Shown in pieces: positions 31,224 through 42,472 of a stretch of 64,000 nt of DNA. The notes under the pieces are model-generated. The model was not told where the DNA came from. It worked only from the letters and a program-made list of their open reading frames with translations, and ran no database searches. The stretch's first letter is position 1, and each line of letters opens with the position of its first letter. The DNA lies in contig MU863918.1 of assembly GCA_033296885.1 (NCBI GenBank), forward strand, positions 186,001 through 250,000, written 5' to 3'. The DNA is from Triangularia verruculosa. Its lineage: Eukaryota; Ascomycota; Sordariomycetes; Sordariales; Podosporaceae. Made by a program: the position numbers and the translations under genes.

Positions 31224-32846
31224 ATGGCCCCCAAGAGAAAAAGAGAAGCGGCCGCCAATGGCGATGCTGCCGAAAAGTCCAATGCGACCAAGAAAGTCAA
31301 GGCGCCCCCAGCCAAGGCCGCTGCTCCTCCCAAGTCGACCGCATTCAAGCTGAACGGCGATGCCCCAGTATCTATTCAACTTATCGCTGGCTCCTACGAC
31401 CGCGTTCTCCACGGTATCACTGTCACCATAAAAACCACCGAAGTGACCTCTGAACCCCCAGCCGAGGCCGAAACCACCGACAAAAAGAAGAAGTCCAAAA
31501 AGTCAAAAACCACCACCACCACAACCCCCACCACCACCATCACCCAATCCGCCTCCTTCGCCGACACCTTCCTCTTCAACGCCCACAACTCCGCCATCCG
31601 CTGTCTCGCCATCTCTCCCCCTTCCGCTCCCGCCCCTAAACAGACCCAAAAGGTCCTCCTCGCCACGGGCTCAACCGACGAGCGCATCAACATCTACAAC
31701 CTCTCCGCCCACCCCCCATCCTCCCGCTCCGCCTCCGACCCCGACGCCCAGCTCCTCTCCACCCTCGCCCCCCGCCCCATCCTCGAAAACGCCAAAAACC
31801 GCGAGCTCGGCACCCTCCTCCACCACACCGGCAACATCACACGCCTCTGCTTCCCCAACCGCTCCAAGCTCCTCTCCTCCGCCGAGGACTCCACCATCGG
31901 CGTCACCCGCACCCGCGACTGGGCCCTCCTCCACAACTTCAAATGCCCCATCCCAAAGGTCTCCGGCCGGCCCTCGGGCGACACCGCCGGCGTAGGCGGC
32001 ACCCCGCAAGGCGTCAACGACTTTGCCGTGCACCCCTCCAACAAGATCATGATCAGCGTCTCCAAAGGCGAGCGGTGCATGCGCCTCTGGAACCTCGAAA
32101 CGGGCAAAAAGTCAAGAGTCCTCAACTTTGAAAGGCCAATGCTCAACGAAGCCGGGGAAGGAAAACACTCCACCGGCGAAGCCCGGCGGATCGTCTGGGG
32201 CACCAGCAGCACCAAGGGAGGAGAAGACGAATTCGCTCTCGCGTTCGACAGGGACGTTGTCGTTTTCGGCATGGACTGTCGGCCGAGGTGCAGGATCATG
32301 GGGACGATCAAGACAAAGGTCCACGAGATCAAGTACATCCCGCTGGGCAGCGGCAGCAACAACAACAACTCGGATGATGACGAAGACGACGGGGCTCTGC
32401 TCGCGGTGTCGACGGAAGATGGGAGGGTCCTGTTTTTCGACACGGCCGAGGATAGCAACGTTCCCGCTCCGGAGGGGAAGACGCTCGCTACCGCGAGGTT
32501 GGTTGGGCAGCTGGGCGGGAAGGAGGCCGGTGTGACGGGCAGGGTCAAGGATTTCGTCGTCTTGCCTGTGGAGGACGAGGAGGGTAAGAGATCGTGGTTT
32601 GTCGCGACGGCGGGAAGCGACGGGTTGATCCGCGTGTGGAGTCTGGACAGTGATGAGCTCAAGACGGCGGATGGTGGCGATGAACAGAAACGACAAGTTG
32701 GGAAGCTCCTCGGCACGTACGGGACCCAAAACAGGATTACGTGCCTCGAGGGCTTCGTCATGATACCCAAGCCCGACGGGGCTGAGGAGAGCGAGTACGA
32801 GTTTGATGACTCGGAGGAGGAGGACGATGATAGCGATGATGAGTGA
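31224..32846 (+). CDS. MAK11: 60S ribosome biogenesis WD40 protein Mak11 (PAK1IP1 homologue)
   Basis: Single exon, 540 residues. The N-terminus is Lys/Ala-rich (MAPKRKREAAANGDAAEKS), a likely nuclear or nucleolar signal. It is followed by a WD40 propeller beginning LIAGSYDRVLHGITV, the typical Mak11 opening. Later blades include LLATGSTDERINIYNL, HHTGNITRLCFPNRSKLLSS, DFAVHPSNKIMISVSKGERCMRLWNLE split over two strands, and TAGSDGLIRVWSL. A Lys/Thr-rich insert is present at residues about 83-107. The C-terminus is strongly acidic (EEEDDDSDDE). Family role: nucleolar assembly factor of pre-60S particles, working with Rlp24. It is convergent with Eaf1. The ATG context acaATGG is favourable. Confidence 0.9.
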   Translation: MAPKRKREAAANGDAAEKSNATKKVKAPPAKAAAPPKSTAFKLNGDAPVSIQLIAGSYDRVLHGITVTIKTTEVTSEPPAEAETTDKKKKSKKSKTTTTTTPTTTITQSASFADTFLFNAHNSAIRCLAISPPSAPAPKQTQKVLLATGSTDERINIYNLSAHPPSSRSASDPDAQLLSTLAPRPILENAKNRELGTLLHHTGNITRLCFPNRSKLLSSAEDSTIGVTRTRDWALLHNFKCPIPKVSGRPSGDTAGVGGTPQGVNDFAVHPSNKIMISVSKGERCMRLWNLETGKKSRVLNFERPMLNEAGEGKHSTGEARRIVWGTSSTKGGEDEFALAFDRDVVVFGMDCRPRCRIMGTIKTKVHEIKYIPLGSGSNNNNSDDDEDDGALLAVSTEDGRVLFFDTAEDSNVPAPEGKTLATARLVGQLGGKEAGVTGRVKDFVVLPVEDEEGKRSWFVATAGSDGLIRVWSLDSDELKTADGGDEQKRQVGKLLGTYGTQNRITCLEGFVMIPKPDGAEESEYEFDDSEEEDDDSDDE

Positions 32847-33391
32847 GGAAGTTTTCTGTTCGTTGTTCACATTTCTAGATAGAGGTAGCCAGGATCATAG
32901 CATAATAATCAAGATAAGATGCCCCATTTCACTAGGAAACAAAACATGAGGCTTATATATATGCCAACTTGCTATGCTTTTCCTTTCATACATGCTTATG
33001 TTCTTCTTGATCATCATTTTGTAGATGTTTGTTCATTCACAATATACTATGTACAAGAATCATTTCAACTCCCCAACCCAGTCCCCGAGTTCTCCGCTAT
33101 TCTCCCACCCTTCCTGTAAGAGTAGAGTTGATCCACCGCTATGCCTCTCGTGGTAAAAACAATGCAAAACCATATAAGCGCATCGCAATACAGGGCAAGG
33201 TCCGTCCCGTCTACCGAATGATGCCCCGTGCCCTTCCTTCTATGCTCATAATATATGTATCATGGTTTATTTCCGAGAAACCAGCCCCAGCCCAGCCTAA
33301 CACAATGCAACGCAACAAAATTTGACACCACCTCCAGACAGTGCTTAGAGATCACAAGACAACTAAAACAACTAAACAATTCACACTGCCC
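32847..33391. other. convergent 3' flanks of Mak11 and Eaf1
   Basis: 545 bp of A/T-rich 3' sequence. No gene or structured RNA is recognised. Confidence 0.5.
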
Positions 33392-36300
33392 TCACTTCCC
33401 AGGCGCGGGCGTAGCGCTACCGCTCGCCTGTCTCTGGTGTTGGACGGCTTGTTGTTGCTGCTGCTGTTGTTGCTGCTGGGCAGCTTGTTGAGCATGATGC
33501 TGAGCTTGTTGCACCGCCGCTGCTTGATGTGCCTGCGGATTATTGAGTGCTTGTTGTTGGGCTTGTTGCTGAGCCTGTTGCTGAGCTTGCATCTGAGCTG
33601 CTTGCGCCTGCTGTTGAGCCCGCAGCAACGATGCATATTGGTGTGGACTTGTTGTTGCTGTCATTGCGTTCAGGCCTGGCTGTTGTCCTAACTGACCAGC
33701 AGCAGCGCTCATAGCGGCCTGCTGGTGGGCCTGGGCGAGTTGATGATTTTGAGCGTTCTGGACGATGATCCGGCTCACCTGCTCCATGGCGAGGTTCCTA
33801 GCTTCCTGCTGTGAGAGGGCTGGATTCTTATTCCGGTAGTGCTGTTCCAACTCTATCAGACGCTGATGCACCGCTGGGTTTAGGGTTCCACCCGCACCCC
33901 TAGGATTTAAAAGGGGCATAGTCAGCCCAGCGCCCGGCGAAGTAGCAATGCCGCCTCCGTTGAACGCCGCCATCATGGCCTGAGCGTTGGCATTGGCCAT
34001 GAACGCTCCCTGATTCAGGCCAGCCACCACGTTGCGCATGGGCGATGGTGAATTCTGGGCTCCGTTGACCTGAGGATGTTGCTGGGGTTGCTGCCCAACC
34101 TGCTGAGGCTGTTGCTGCTGCTGAGGCTGCTGACCCACTCCTTGCTGAGGCTGATGCTGTTGCTGCTGGTGACCGTGGAGCTGTTGCTGGGCCTGCTGCT
34201 GGGCCTGTTGAGCCTGTTGAGCAGCCGCCTGTCGTTGCTGTTGGGCAAGTCGAATAGCCGCTTGCTGCTGCTGAATATTTTGAGCCTGCAGCACCAGGTT
34301 GAGGTCTGGCGTTGGTGTCGCCATTGGCATCCTTTGCTGTGCTTGAAGTGCTGCTAGCTGGGCTTGAGGAATGCCGCCCATCGGGGGAACAAGCCCAGTG
34401 AGACGAGCTTGAACGGCAGGGGGCACCGGCATCGGTGCCTGAATGGGAATCCTAGCTTGAACCCTGTTTTGGGCCACCTGGGCAGGCACGTTCATCCGAG
34501 CAGCGGCAGCCGCCATGAGAGGGTTTGCGCCAGGTAATTGCCCAGCTTGTGCCGCAGCGAGAGCAGCTGGTGTTCCCGGAACTGCATGGGGCGGAGGTTT
34601 CTGTGTGATCTCAGGTTAGTTATGCAAGGCACGTCCAGGGAAGGCAGCATCATGTAACTTACCAGATTCTTCCCAAGGGCAACGGCTTGCCGCGCTGTGT
34701 ATTGAGCCATCCGTTCAGCGAGTTGCTGATCACGTTCATATCTCATTATGCTGTAGTCACGCGGCGTCTTGCCTGGTGGGATCATCTGCCTGGACGCCTC
34801 ATTCACCTTGCGGCTGGCAGCTTGGCTAGCTTGGTGCTGAGCCTTTTGGATAGCCGTCTCCCGCTTCTTGGCCAGTTTTCTCATGGCATCGATCATAGCC
34901 AAATGCTTCTGGTTGCGGCGCCGTTCTACCCGTATGGTAGTTGTCGGCCTACGCCTGGGGACTGGGGTTACTGCGCCATTTGCTCCAACCTGTTGCTGTG
35001 CAGTCTGATTTTGCTGTGAGATTGTCCGTTGAGCGTTATCAATCCTAAGCTGGTATTGCTTAAAATACGGTGTCTTGGCCAATTCGGTAGGCAAGCCTTC
35101 GAGATTGGTCCACCGCTCAAAACATTCCCATGGAGTCCGTCGCTCAGCACCACTAGCAAAGAGGGACTTTGTCGACATCACACTGGAAATGAGTGACCAA
35201 TTATAATTGTACTCGAGAGCCAAGGACTTGAGCTGGTTGTCTTCAGCAAAGGTCCATTGCGATGCAGTCCTACACTCGAAGAAGCTCTGGGAAGGCATGG
35301 GATACTCAGTAGGGGGTCGAAACTGGTGTCCAGCATGCAGGCGATCTCGAACAGCCTTCATTTCAGGATTGAAGAGTGCAACCGCCGAGCTTTCTGGCTG
35401 TGAGTGGGCACTATTGTCAGGTTGTGTGCCGAATATGACTTCGTCACCATCTTCCTTATCACTGTCAGACGCGTAGTCAAAGCGACGTCGTTTCCGTGGA
35501 GGCCCCTTGTCGGCTAGCACCATTTCACCCTCGACAAACTTGCTGAGGGGGACTGCCGGCCTCTTCCACTTCGCATCTGGATCATATTCGGGCCCAACAA
35601 GGTCGAATTTAGGTACCTGGAGAGGCGATCCATACATTGGAAGGTTCTCAAGCAGCAGATCCGCTGTTTTGCTAGGCTGCAGCCCGAACACGACCTCGTC
35701 ATCCTGGAGTGCAAAGATCATGGCCGGCGCCACTGTCTCGACCATAGCCTCCAGGTGCTCATCGTCATTTGCTGTTGGGGAATCAGAATGATCCAGTTCA
35801 GGTAGTGATTCCTCAGCACCATCAGAACGATCAGCCATTTGAACATCCTGGCCTGGCGTTGTTGACTTTGGCGGTAGAACAGCGTTGACCTGAAGCGCCC
35901 GACGTTCCTCTGGAGTTGAGTAAACCCACTCAGCACACGCATACGCAAGGTTTCGGGCAACTGCCCTTTTCCATTTGCGCTCCTCCCGGAAGTCTGTCCT
36001 CATCCACTTCATTTCTTGAAGTAGAACATCCTGGTGAGAGGGCGGTCTGGTCGGCTCTGGGCACCGCATCGGCTGTCTCAAAGACCACTTGTCATGCTGT
36101 TGCAAGTGATAAACCCTTCTCAGAATTTTGCAGGCCTGGTGATCGAGTATCGACAGATACTGATCCGAAGTGGATACTGTCTTATGGGCCTGGTTGAGAA
36201 GCTTTTCTATAGGCTTCATCCAGGTAGATGTACGGGTGAACCCTTCAATAAAGAGAGGAGTGAAGTAGTCATCAGAGGGTATATATCCAGGCTTTTGGCG

Positions 36301-38174
36301 ATTGATAACCAAAGCACTGTCGTCAACCGTTTTGTGAGTTTTCTTTGCCGGTTTCCCGAAGATAACAGTCGGAACACTTCTTCGTCGTCGATCGCGATCC
36401 CTATTGGCAAGAAGCTTGAGTTGGGGTGCCGAAAGGTTCTTCTCTGACTCATTTTCTGCCTCCTCGCGAACTTGTTCTTCAGAAACCTGGTTCTGGTTTG
36501 CCGATGGCTCAATGGTATTGGTAAGAAGCTCTGCTGTCGGGGCTGGCTGTTGCTGACTGGAAACATTCTCTGATGTGGGTGCCGATGTGGGTTTTGAACT
36601 CGGGATAGGAGTCGATGTGGTCGTAGTGAGCGCTTCTTGAACTGCAGCTTGTCGTGGGGCTTCCTTGTTTTGGACAGGGCTAGAGACGTCCAAATCCATC
36701 GGCGTACCCGCGCTGGTTTCACGTCTTTCACCCACCTGCTCAGGGGTTGACAGTGATCCATTTGCAAGAGGTAGGCCTTTTTTCAATCCGGATTGTCCAT
36801 CTGTAGCCACGCCTTGACCTTCCTTCGTTGCAACCCCGGTAGAAATCTCAGGAACAGAGCTGGTTTGCGCAGTCTGCGATGTCTTCTCATCTGCGCCCTG
36901 AGGCGTCGCTGCGCTACCTTGCTGGGCGAGCTGAGCTGCAGCAGACTCCTGGAGAAGCTGAGCCTCGACACCACTAATCACCGCCGAGTTCGACTCGTCC
37001 AACGAGGTTGAATCTGCCACAACCTTGCTGGTGTCGGTATCGTCTCTTCTGTCTCCCCCTGTGTCCTCTTCAGGAGCCCTGCACCCATTCCTGTCCTCGA
37101 CCCTTTCCACATACGGTGGTCCTTCGTTCTCTGGGCTCGTATTTGCTGAATCGGCTACAGCCGGGGTCTGAGCCGACAACGCCGTAGAGCCAGGAGACGA
37201 TAGCACATCTTGGTAGCGCGACGAGTCTGCGGTTGCTGGGGCTGAACCTGTATCTTTCGGGCTTGGAACTCCATTAACGTCCATAGATCCGGGGGTATGG
37301 TTGAAAGGGCTAGCATTCGTATCGACGCGAGGCTTGGTAGAAGTCGTTACTGGGGGGCGATCAGACTGCGCAACGGTGGGTTTAGTGACGATACCATTAG
37401 GGATGGCATGATGTCTTATCGCCGTAGTTGGCGGCAAGGAGAGCGAGCTCTTCGATTGCAAGTCAGTATGTAAGTCATTATGTCCAGGCTGCCCTAATAT
37501 TGAGGCGTCGGGTACGCTCAAAGGTTTATTCACGGGCGTTGTCGTCGTCGTTGTCGATGGTTGAGGTAGGACCTGCTGGCCTTGCACAGTGGACGAAGAC
37601 TTGGGGATGCCAAGTTGACCATCATTAGTTACTTGAGCGGGTGTTCCGTTCACCCGGGCATCCTTAAGTGATGAAGGGAGTGCATGATCGACCTGCGCGG
37701 ATTGGGAGGGTGCTGGAAGACTTCGTGCATCGAACAGTACTTTTCGGCGTGGGAATTTGGCGAGCTTTCCTAGTCGTCGACCCCTGTAAGTCAATCAAGT
37801 TAGAAAAGCCTGTGGTGACGCGATGGCGTCACGTCGGAAGGAAAACAAGATCCCCATGGTTGCAACGACGAGTGGTACTTACTGGGTAAAGTCGGTGTCA
37901 ATCAAGAAACTTGTTTCGGCTGGTGCAGTCGGCGGCGCGTCAAGGTTGCTGAGGTCCAGGCTCGGAATGCCATCTTCGTCGGTCGCAACAGCATACAGTT
38001 CACGCAGCTTGCGCTTCCGCGACTGCACAATTGAGCTACACCAGGTTAACACCGATTTTTTCATATCAAAATGATCGGAAAATTGAGCTCTATCGAATGC
38101 AGCACTACTTACCTCAAACCCTCCCGTTTTGATCGCAGCAGCTTCGCGCGGTCGGCGGGACCGACCTCAGTCAT
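33392..38174 (-). CDS. EAF1: NuA4 histone acetyltransferase scaffold Eaf1/Vid21
   Basis: Exons on the minus strand are 38113-38174, 37883-38035, 34663-37783 and 33392-34600, joining in frame to 1514 residues. The N-terminus has the basic KREG/SRKRKLRELYAVA segment seen in Vid21 homologues. A long Ser/Thr/Pro-rich disordered region follows. The HSA domain is at about 660-695 (EMKWMRTDFREERKWKRAVA), which binds actin-related proteins. A Myb/SANT-like domain lies at about 920-990 (WTFAEDNQLKSLALEYNYNW, then TPWECFERWTNLEG). A Lys/Arg-rich helix follows (HLAMIDAMRKLAKKRETA). The last 300 residues are Gln/Ala-rich, with runs of Gln at several places. Family role: Eaf1 is the assembly platform unique to NuA4 (H4/H2A acetylation). 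The start ATG at 38174 opens a 62 bp first exon ending at GTAAGT. Another donor is GTAAGT at 37882. Confidence 0.93.
33421..34280 (-). repeat. CAG/CAA glutamine-coding repeats in the Eaf1 tail
   Basis: Interrupted runs of CAG and CAA (plus strand ttg/ctg) encode Gln-rich stretches. The longest pure run is near 33450-33480, and further blocks lie at 33550-33620 and 34080-34280. They are coding microsatellites that could vary in length. Confidence 0.7.
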
Positions 38175-39347
38175 GTCATCAGCGACCGCGACATCCGTTT
38201 TTAATCAAACGGATGCGATTATGGGCTTGAGCAAATTGAGCAGACACAAAGTAGGCGATAGGAAATGATGGAAGTCGCGGGCGTTGCGACTTTCAACGCT
38301 GTGTAGATTGATTGAAATGGTCGCGAAGTAGAGGGTAAATCTCTGTCCTGCCGGTTGGAGGGGGACTATCAGATAATCCAGAGCAAGAATGGGAATCGGG
38401 CAGCGGCCAGCGGGAATGATGCAGCAAGGGAATCGAAAAATGTTAAGCCGAGATGCATCGGCGCCTGAAGAAAGTGTGAATTCGCCGTTTAAGGAGGTGC
38501 TGACGACAGCTGCTGGTGCTGCATTAGAGGGGAAAGGCCTGAAAATCCACTGGATTGGGCCATCAGCGCTGCCTGAGCGAGTGAAAAACACAGTGTGGAT
38601 CCCTATTGCCACGGTAGCAAGAGCGTCTTGGCAGCCAAAGCCGCGTCCGCCATGTGTGGTGAATGCCAAGAAGGAGAGGGGCAGGTGAAAGAGCCACCTG
38701 ATGGAAGAGGTGATAAAGATAGGATGAAGAGGAAGTGATGAAGAGGGACTACCTCTTCATGGGAAAGACCCCTCGGATCTTGCCAGTCGATGCCCATTGC
38801 TGATACTGACATGCTGTATTCGGCCCAAGAGCCCTGAGGGAGACATGCCTTGTCACCAGCCTGCCTTGCTTTAAGGCCCTCCCTGCTCAAGGCTATCGAC
38901 GGCTGATCTCGGCAGGTAGGTTGGGATGGTTGTCGATATCGAGGCATGTGGTGTTCGAATGTCAAAATGACAGAAACAGAAAAGGGGCCAGCGTCGGAAG
39001 GAAAATGCAGCTGATCCGGTTGTGAAACTCAGAGTGTGAGGTGGAGTGATTGAGGAAAGTGTGAGCATCCTCAAGCTTGTTGGTTCATAGCATTCATTGG
39101 ATGTCTTTGCGGATAATAAGCTTTCTAAGCCATCCTTGCCTGACCGATCAGGCATAAAGGCCATCCCGTTACACTAGCACTACTCCTACGCACCAATAGC
39201 CTTGCACGACATTTATGGCTTGCCAGCCGCGTCTGGACCCACTCAATGTTGCGCATTCGCCCTCTGGTACCTCGAAAACCGACATCATCAAGGGTCTTTC
39301 TCATCTTGAACCTCCAATCTTTTGCACAACCATTCACAAATCTCAAG
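38175..39347. other. divergent promoter region of Eaf1 and Spp2
   Basis: 1.17 kb. The 154-codon open frame on the minus strand (38205-38669) has no ATG start and no recognisable domain, so it is not called. An upstream ATG at 39246 is in frame with Spp2 (see that gene). Confidence 0.5.
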
Positions 39348-40307
39348 ATGCCCTCCCCTCCCCCGAGAATCGCCATTTCTCTAGGCGGCAGCGGCAGCAA
39401 CTCACAAATCAAAAAGCGCACCCGTCCCGCCCACAACAAGCGGCACCGCGCCGGCGTAAATGATGGCTACGATGATTCCGAGTCTGACAACGGCCAGAGC
39501 GACGATGGGCGCTCCGACAACAAGCGCAGTGGTCGCGCCGAGACAATCTTGACCTATGGCGACGATGACTTCACTTCCTCTTCATCCAGGCGCAAGCACA
39601 GCACTCGAGAGAGAGACAGCCACAGAGACAGATCCAGAGAAAGAGACAGGCGCAAAGACAGAGACGACCACAGAGACTCCCGTGACCTACGACGGCGCTC
39701 CCATTCTCGAGAAAGATCTAAACCCACACCCACCGAACCCCAAGACTCGAAACCCCCCGTCAAATGGGGCCTCACTATAAACCCCAAATCCACCACTACT
39801 CCCACCACCAACTCCCGCTCCTCCCCCCTCAAGCGCAGCGCCTCTCCAGAATCAAAACCCAAATCCCTCAACGAGGAAGCCCTCGAATCCCTCCTCGGCG
39901 CGCCCTCCCAGCCCAAAAAGCGCAGACTCAACCTCGACCCCGAAGATCCCGACCGCGAACCCCAGGCAGAAGACTACGAGGCGGTCCCCATCGACGACTT
40001 TGGCGCCGCTCTGCTCCGCAACTTCGGCTGGAACGGGGAGATGAAGGGTAAAGTTAAAGAGGTGAAACGGCATGCTGATCTTGCTGGCCTGGGCGCGAGA
40101 AACACCAAGCAGGGCGAGGAGACGGGCACATGGGATCCAAAAGCGGGAACCCACAAGAAGGATAATAGGCCAGTTCGTCTAAATGATTACCGCAAGGAAG
40201 AGGAGAAGAAGCGGCAACGGCGTGACGAGCAGCGTGGACACAACAGTTATCGGCGGGAGTTAGAACGGGAAAGGGAGCAGGAACGTGAGCGGGGCCGTGA
40301 TAGGTGA
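39348..40307 (+). CDS. SPP2: pre-mRNA-splicing factor Spp2 (GPKOW/MOS2 type G-patch)
   Basis: Single exon, 319 residues from ATG 39348. An in-frame ATG at 39246 would add 34 residues. The later one is preferred because MPSPPPRIAISLGG matches the start pattern of such proteins (a short basic leader with ISLGG). Residues about 80-125 are Arg/Asp/Ser-rich repeats (RDRSRERDRRKDRDDH). The Spp2-type G-patch occupies about 205-250 (YEAVPIDDFGAALLRNFGW, then LAGLGAR), and the C-terminus is highly charged with Glu/Arg repeats. Family role: Spp2 tethers and activates the DEAH helicase Prp2 in the activated spliceosome, the same catalytic stage at which Aquarius acts. Nuclear. The gene converges with the sugar permease. 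Confidence 0.9.
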   Translation: MPSPPPRIAISLGGSGSNSQIKKRTRPAHNKRHRAGVNDGYDDSESDNGQSDDGRSDNKRSGRAETILTYGDDDFTSSSSRRKHSTRERDSHRDRSRERDRRKDRDDHRDSRDLRRRSHSRERSKPTPTEPQDSKPPVKWGLTINPKSTTTPTTNSRSSPLKRSASPESKPKSLNEEALESLLGAPSQPKKRRLNLDPEDPDREPQAEDYEAVPIDDFGAALLRNFGWNGEMKGKVKEVKRHADLAGLGARNTKQGEETGTWDPKAGTHKKDNRPVRLNDYRKEEEKKRQRRDEQRGHNSYRRELEREREQERERGRDR

Positions 40308-40684
40308 AAAGCAATCATGCTCTTTCTAATGATTGATGGCGGTGGTGCGGTGGAAAGCGATAAACATGTATAGACCAACCAGTTGGCTTTGATCTCGGTC
40401 GAGGTCACCACTCACACACATCGTTCATATTAAACTTTCTTAATTCTTTGTATGTCGAAGCTAATACATTCAGCAGGTACATGCTTCTATTCCGTGCTCT
40501 TCGTCCAATCCCAGCTCATCTGCTTACATTTCGCCACACGAAAAGAAAAAGGGGTATACTAAATAACACAATCATCCACACTTCGAATCGGGTATGTCAA
40601 ACTTGGTCTCATCATTACACCAGCTGAAGAGTCCTCAATACGCTCTTCTTCCAGTGCCGCATCATCCTTCTCTTCGTGCACCAA
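40308..40684. other. convergent 3' flanks of Spp2 and sugar permease
   Basis: 377 bp, no gene seen. Confidence 0.5.
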
Positions 40685-42472
40685 TCATTGAGTTTTGCTG
40701 CTCGAAACTGCGTGTACCGAAAAGACGCTATTCTGTGAAACGGTACTGGTCAACCGACCACCCTTCTCACGGTCCATTTGCTCGTACTGCGCCGCCTTGA
40801 CATTGTTGAACTGTCTTGCCGAAGCACCGTGTTGGAACAAAATGTCGAGAGAGCGAGCTGAGAGGCCGTTAGTCTCTGGGATGCGGAACCAGGTGTAAAC
40901 GGCGCCAATGACGCAAAGGACGGCGTAGACGAAGCCGGTCCTGGCTCCCAATCCCCAGCCGTCAGGACCGTCACTAAGCATCTTGGGGGTCAGGAAGTGG
41001 TTGACCAGGTTGGATCCCAGATATGTGCCACGAGCTGCTGACAACGTGACTGCGCGATACCGAATAGACGGCACCTCAGATACGATTGAGTAGCAGATGG
41101 GACCGACAGTAAGGTCGTACACCAGTGTGTAGACAGTCAAGACTCCGCCAGCCGCCCATCCTGATGTGGTGCCCGGAGCAAAAGAGGCGCCGCCGCATCC
41201 AACAAGGAGTAGCGCCATCGCAATGAGACCCCAGAAATAAATCGAACGTCGACCCATGTACGCCATCAGCCACCACGAAGCCAACGTTCCAACCATTCCG
41301 GCAGCGGGCAGGGCCATGTTGACAGACAACGCATCGTCGGAGGACAGGCCAGCAGTCTGGAAAAGCTTGGGGCCCCATGCAATGATACTGGAGCCACACA
41401 TGGCTTGGATCATCCAGGCGATGCAGGCGATCTCAGTTCTCCGCGCGTCGGAGCCTCTGAACATAACCTTGATCCTCTCCCACTTGTTAAGCCGGGTCAC
41501 ATCAGAATCCTTGATATGTTCTTGCTGAATAGTGTGCTGCATCAGGGCAAGCTTCTCCTCGGCCATGCTCGGGTCTCCTTTGCGAACAAGCTTAACGATC
41601 GCCTGCCGGCCACGTACTATGTCGCCCTTTTGGATGTACCAGTACGGAGACTCGGGGGCGAACCAAATACCAATGCTAAGCAGGAAGGTGAAGACCCACT
41701 GGAGGGCGAAGGGAATCCTGAAGGACCATTCTGTGGAAAAAGCGACTGAGAAACCCTTGATGGCGGCTGCCGCCAGCATCTGGCCAATAACCCAGCAGAG
41801 ATTGTTCCATGTCGTCAAGATGGGACGGAGCTGAATGGTGGAGACCTCGGAAGCGTAAGCAGGACTCACGACCTGGAAGACACCCCAAGGGATGCCCTGG
41901 AGGAAGAACCCAACGCACAGGATCAAGATGTTGGGGGCGAAGAAAGGCATGGCGACCAAAGCGGCGGAGAAGAAAAGCATGATCAGGGTCGTCCACTTGT
42001 ATCCAAACCATTTGGTACATGGTGTGGTAACAAAGATTCCGATTATGGAGCCGATTTGCGCCGTGAGCGGCAGGAGAACCTTCCATATGTATTCCACCTA
42101 GAAATGGAGCACATGTTAGCGACTATGTCGACGGTCGAGCCCCAGGGCTCTCAAAGAGCGGGCGGTGGTTACCTCGTAAGATTGCCCATCCGACTGCAGT
42201 ACACCGTACTTTGAGTTGAAGGCATTAAGACTGAAGAGGTATGTCATCAGGGCAAGGCCGTAACCCTCCATTATGATGGTTCCGGAGAACCCGATTGAAT
42301 ACATGATCAAACGCCTGTCCGCCTTGAGAGCCTCGCCAAAGGTCATGTCCCTTTCGCGCTGCTCGGCGGATTCGGCGAGCGTCACATTATACAGCTCAAC
42401 TTCGACAGGCTGCTCGGCGTCTTTGGAGCCCTTGGGCGAGCCGAGGCCCAGCCCCGCCTTCGACTTGGACAT
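40685..42472 (-). CDS. MFS sugar transporter, alpha-glucoside/maltose permease type
   Basis: Exons on the minus strand are 42173-42472 and 40685-42097, 570 residues. The intron (75 bp) has donor GTAACC and acceptor CTAG. The protein has a cytosolic N-terminus of about 60 residues and twelve predicted membrane spans in two halves with a central loop. Sugar-porter signatures are visible: PESPYWYIQKG after span 6, YMGRRSIYFWG, and the terminal RIPETNGLSARSLDILF. The opening MTFGEALKADRRLIMYSIGFSGTII (split here as MTFGEALKADRRLIM and YSIGFSGTII) and the motif DGQSYEVEYIWKVLL resemble fungal alpha-glucoside:H+ symporters. The substrate is inferred from similarity only. Plasma membrane. Divergent from the secreted protein gene at 44734, 2.3 kb away. 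Confidence 0.88.

Noticed and set aside
31694..32770. 358-codon minus-strand frame
   Set aside because: Antisense of the Mak11 WD40 coding region.
38205..38669. 154-codon minus-strand frame upstream of Eaf1
   Set aside because: Begins with a TTG codon, no ATG and no recognisable domain; likely leader sequence.
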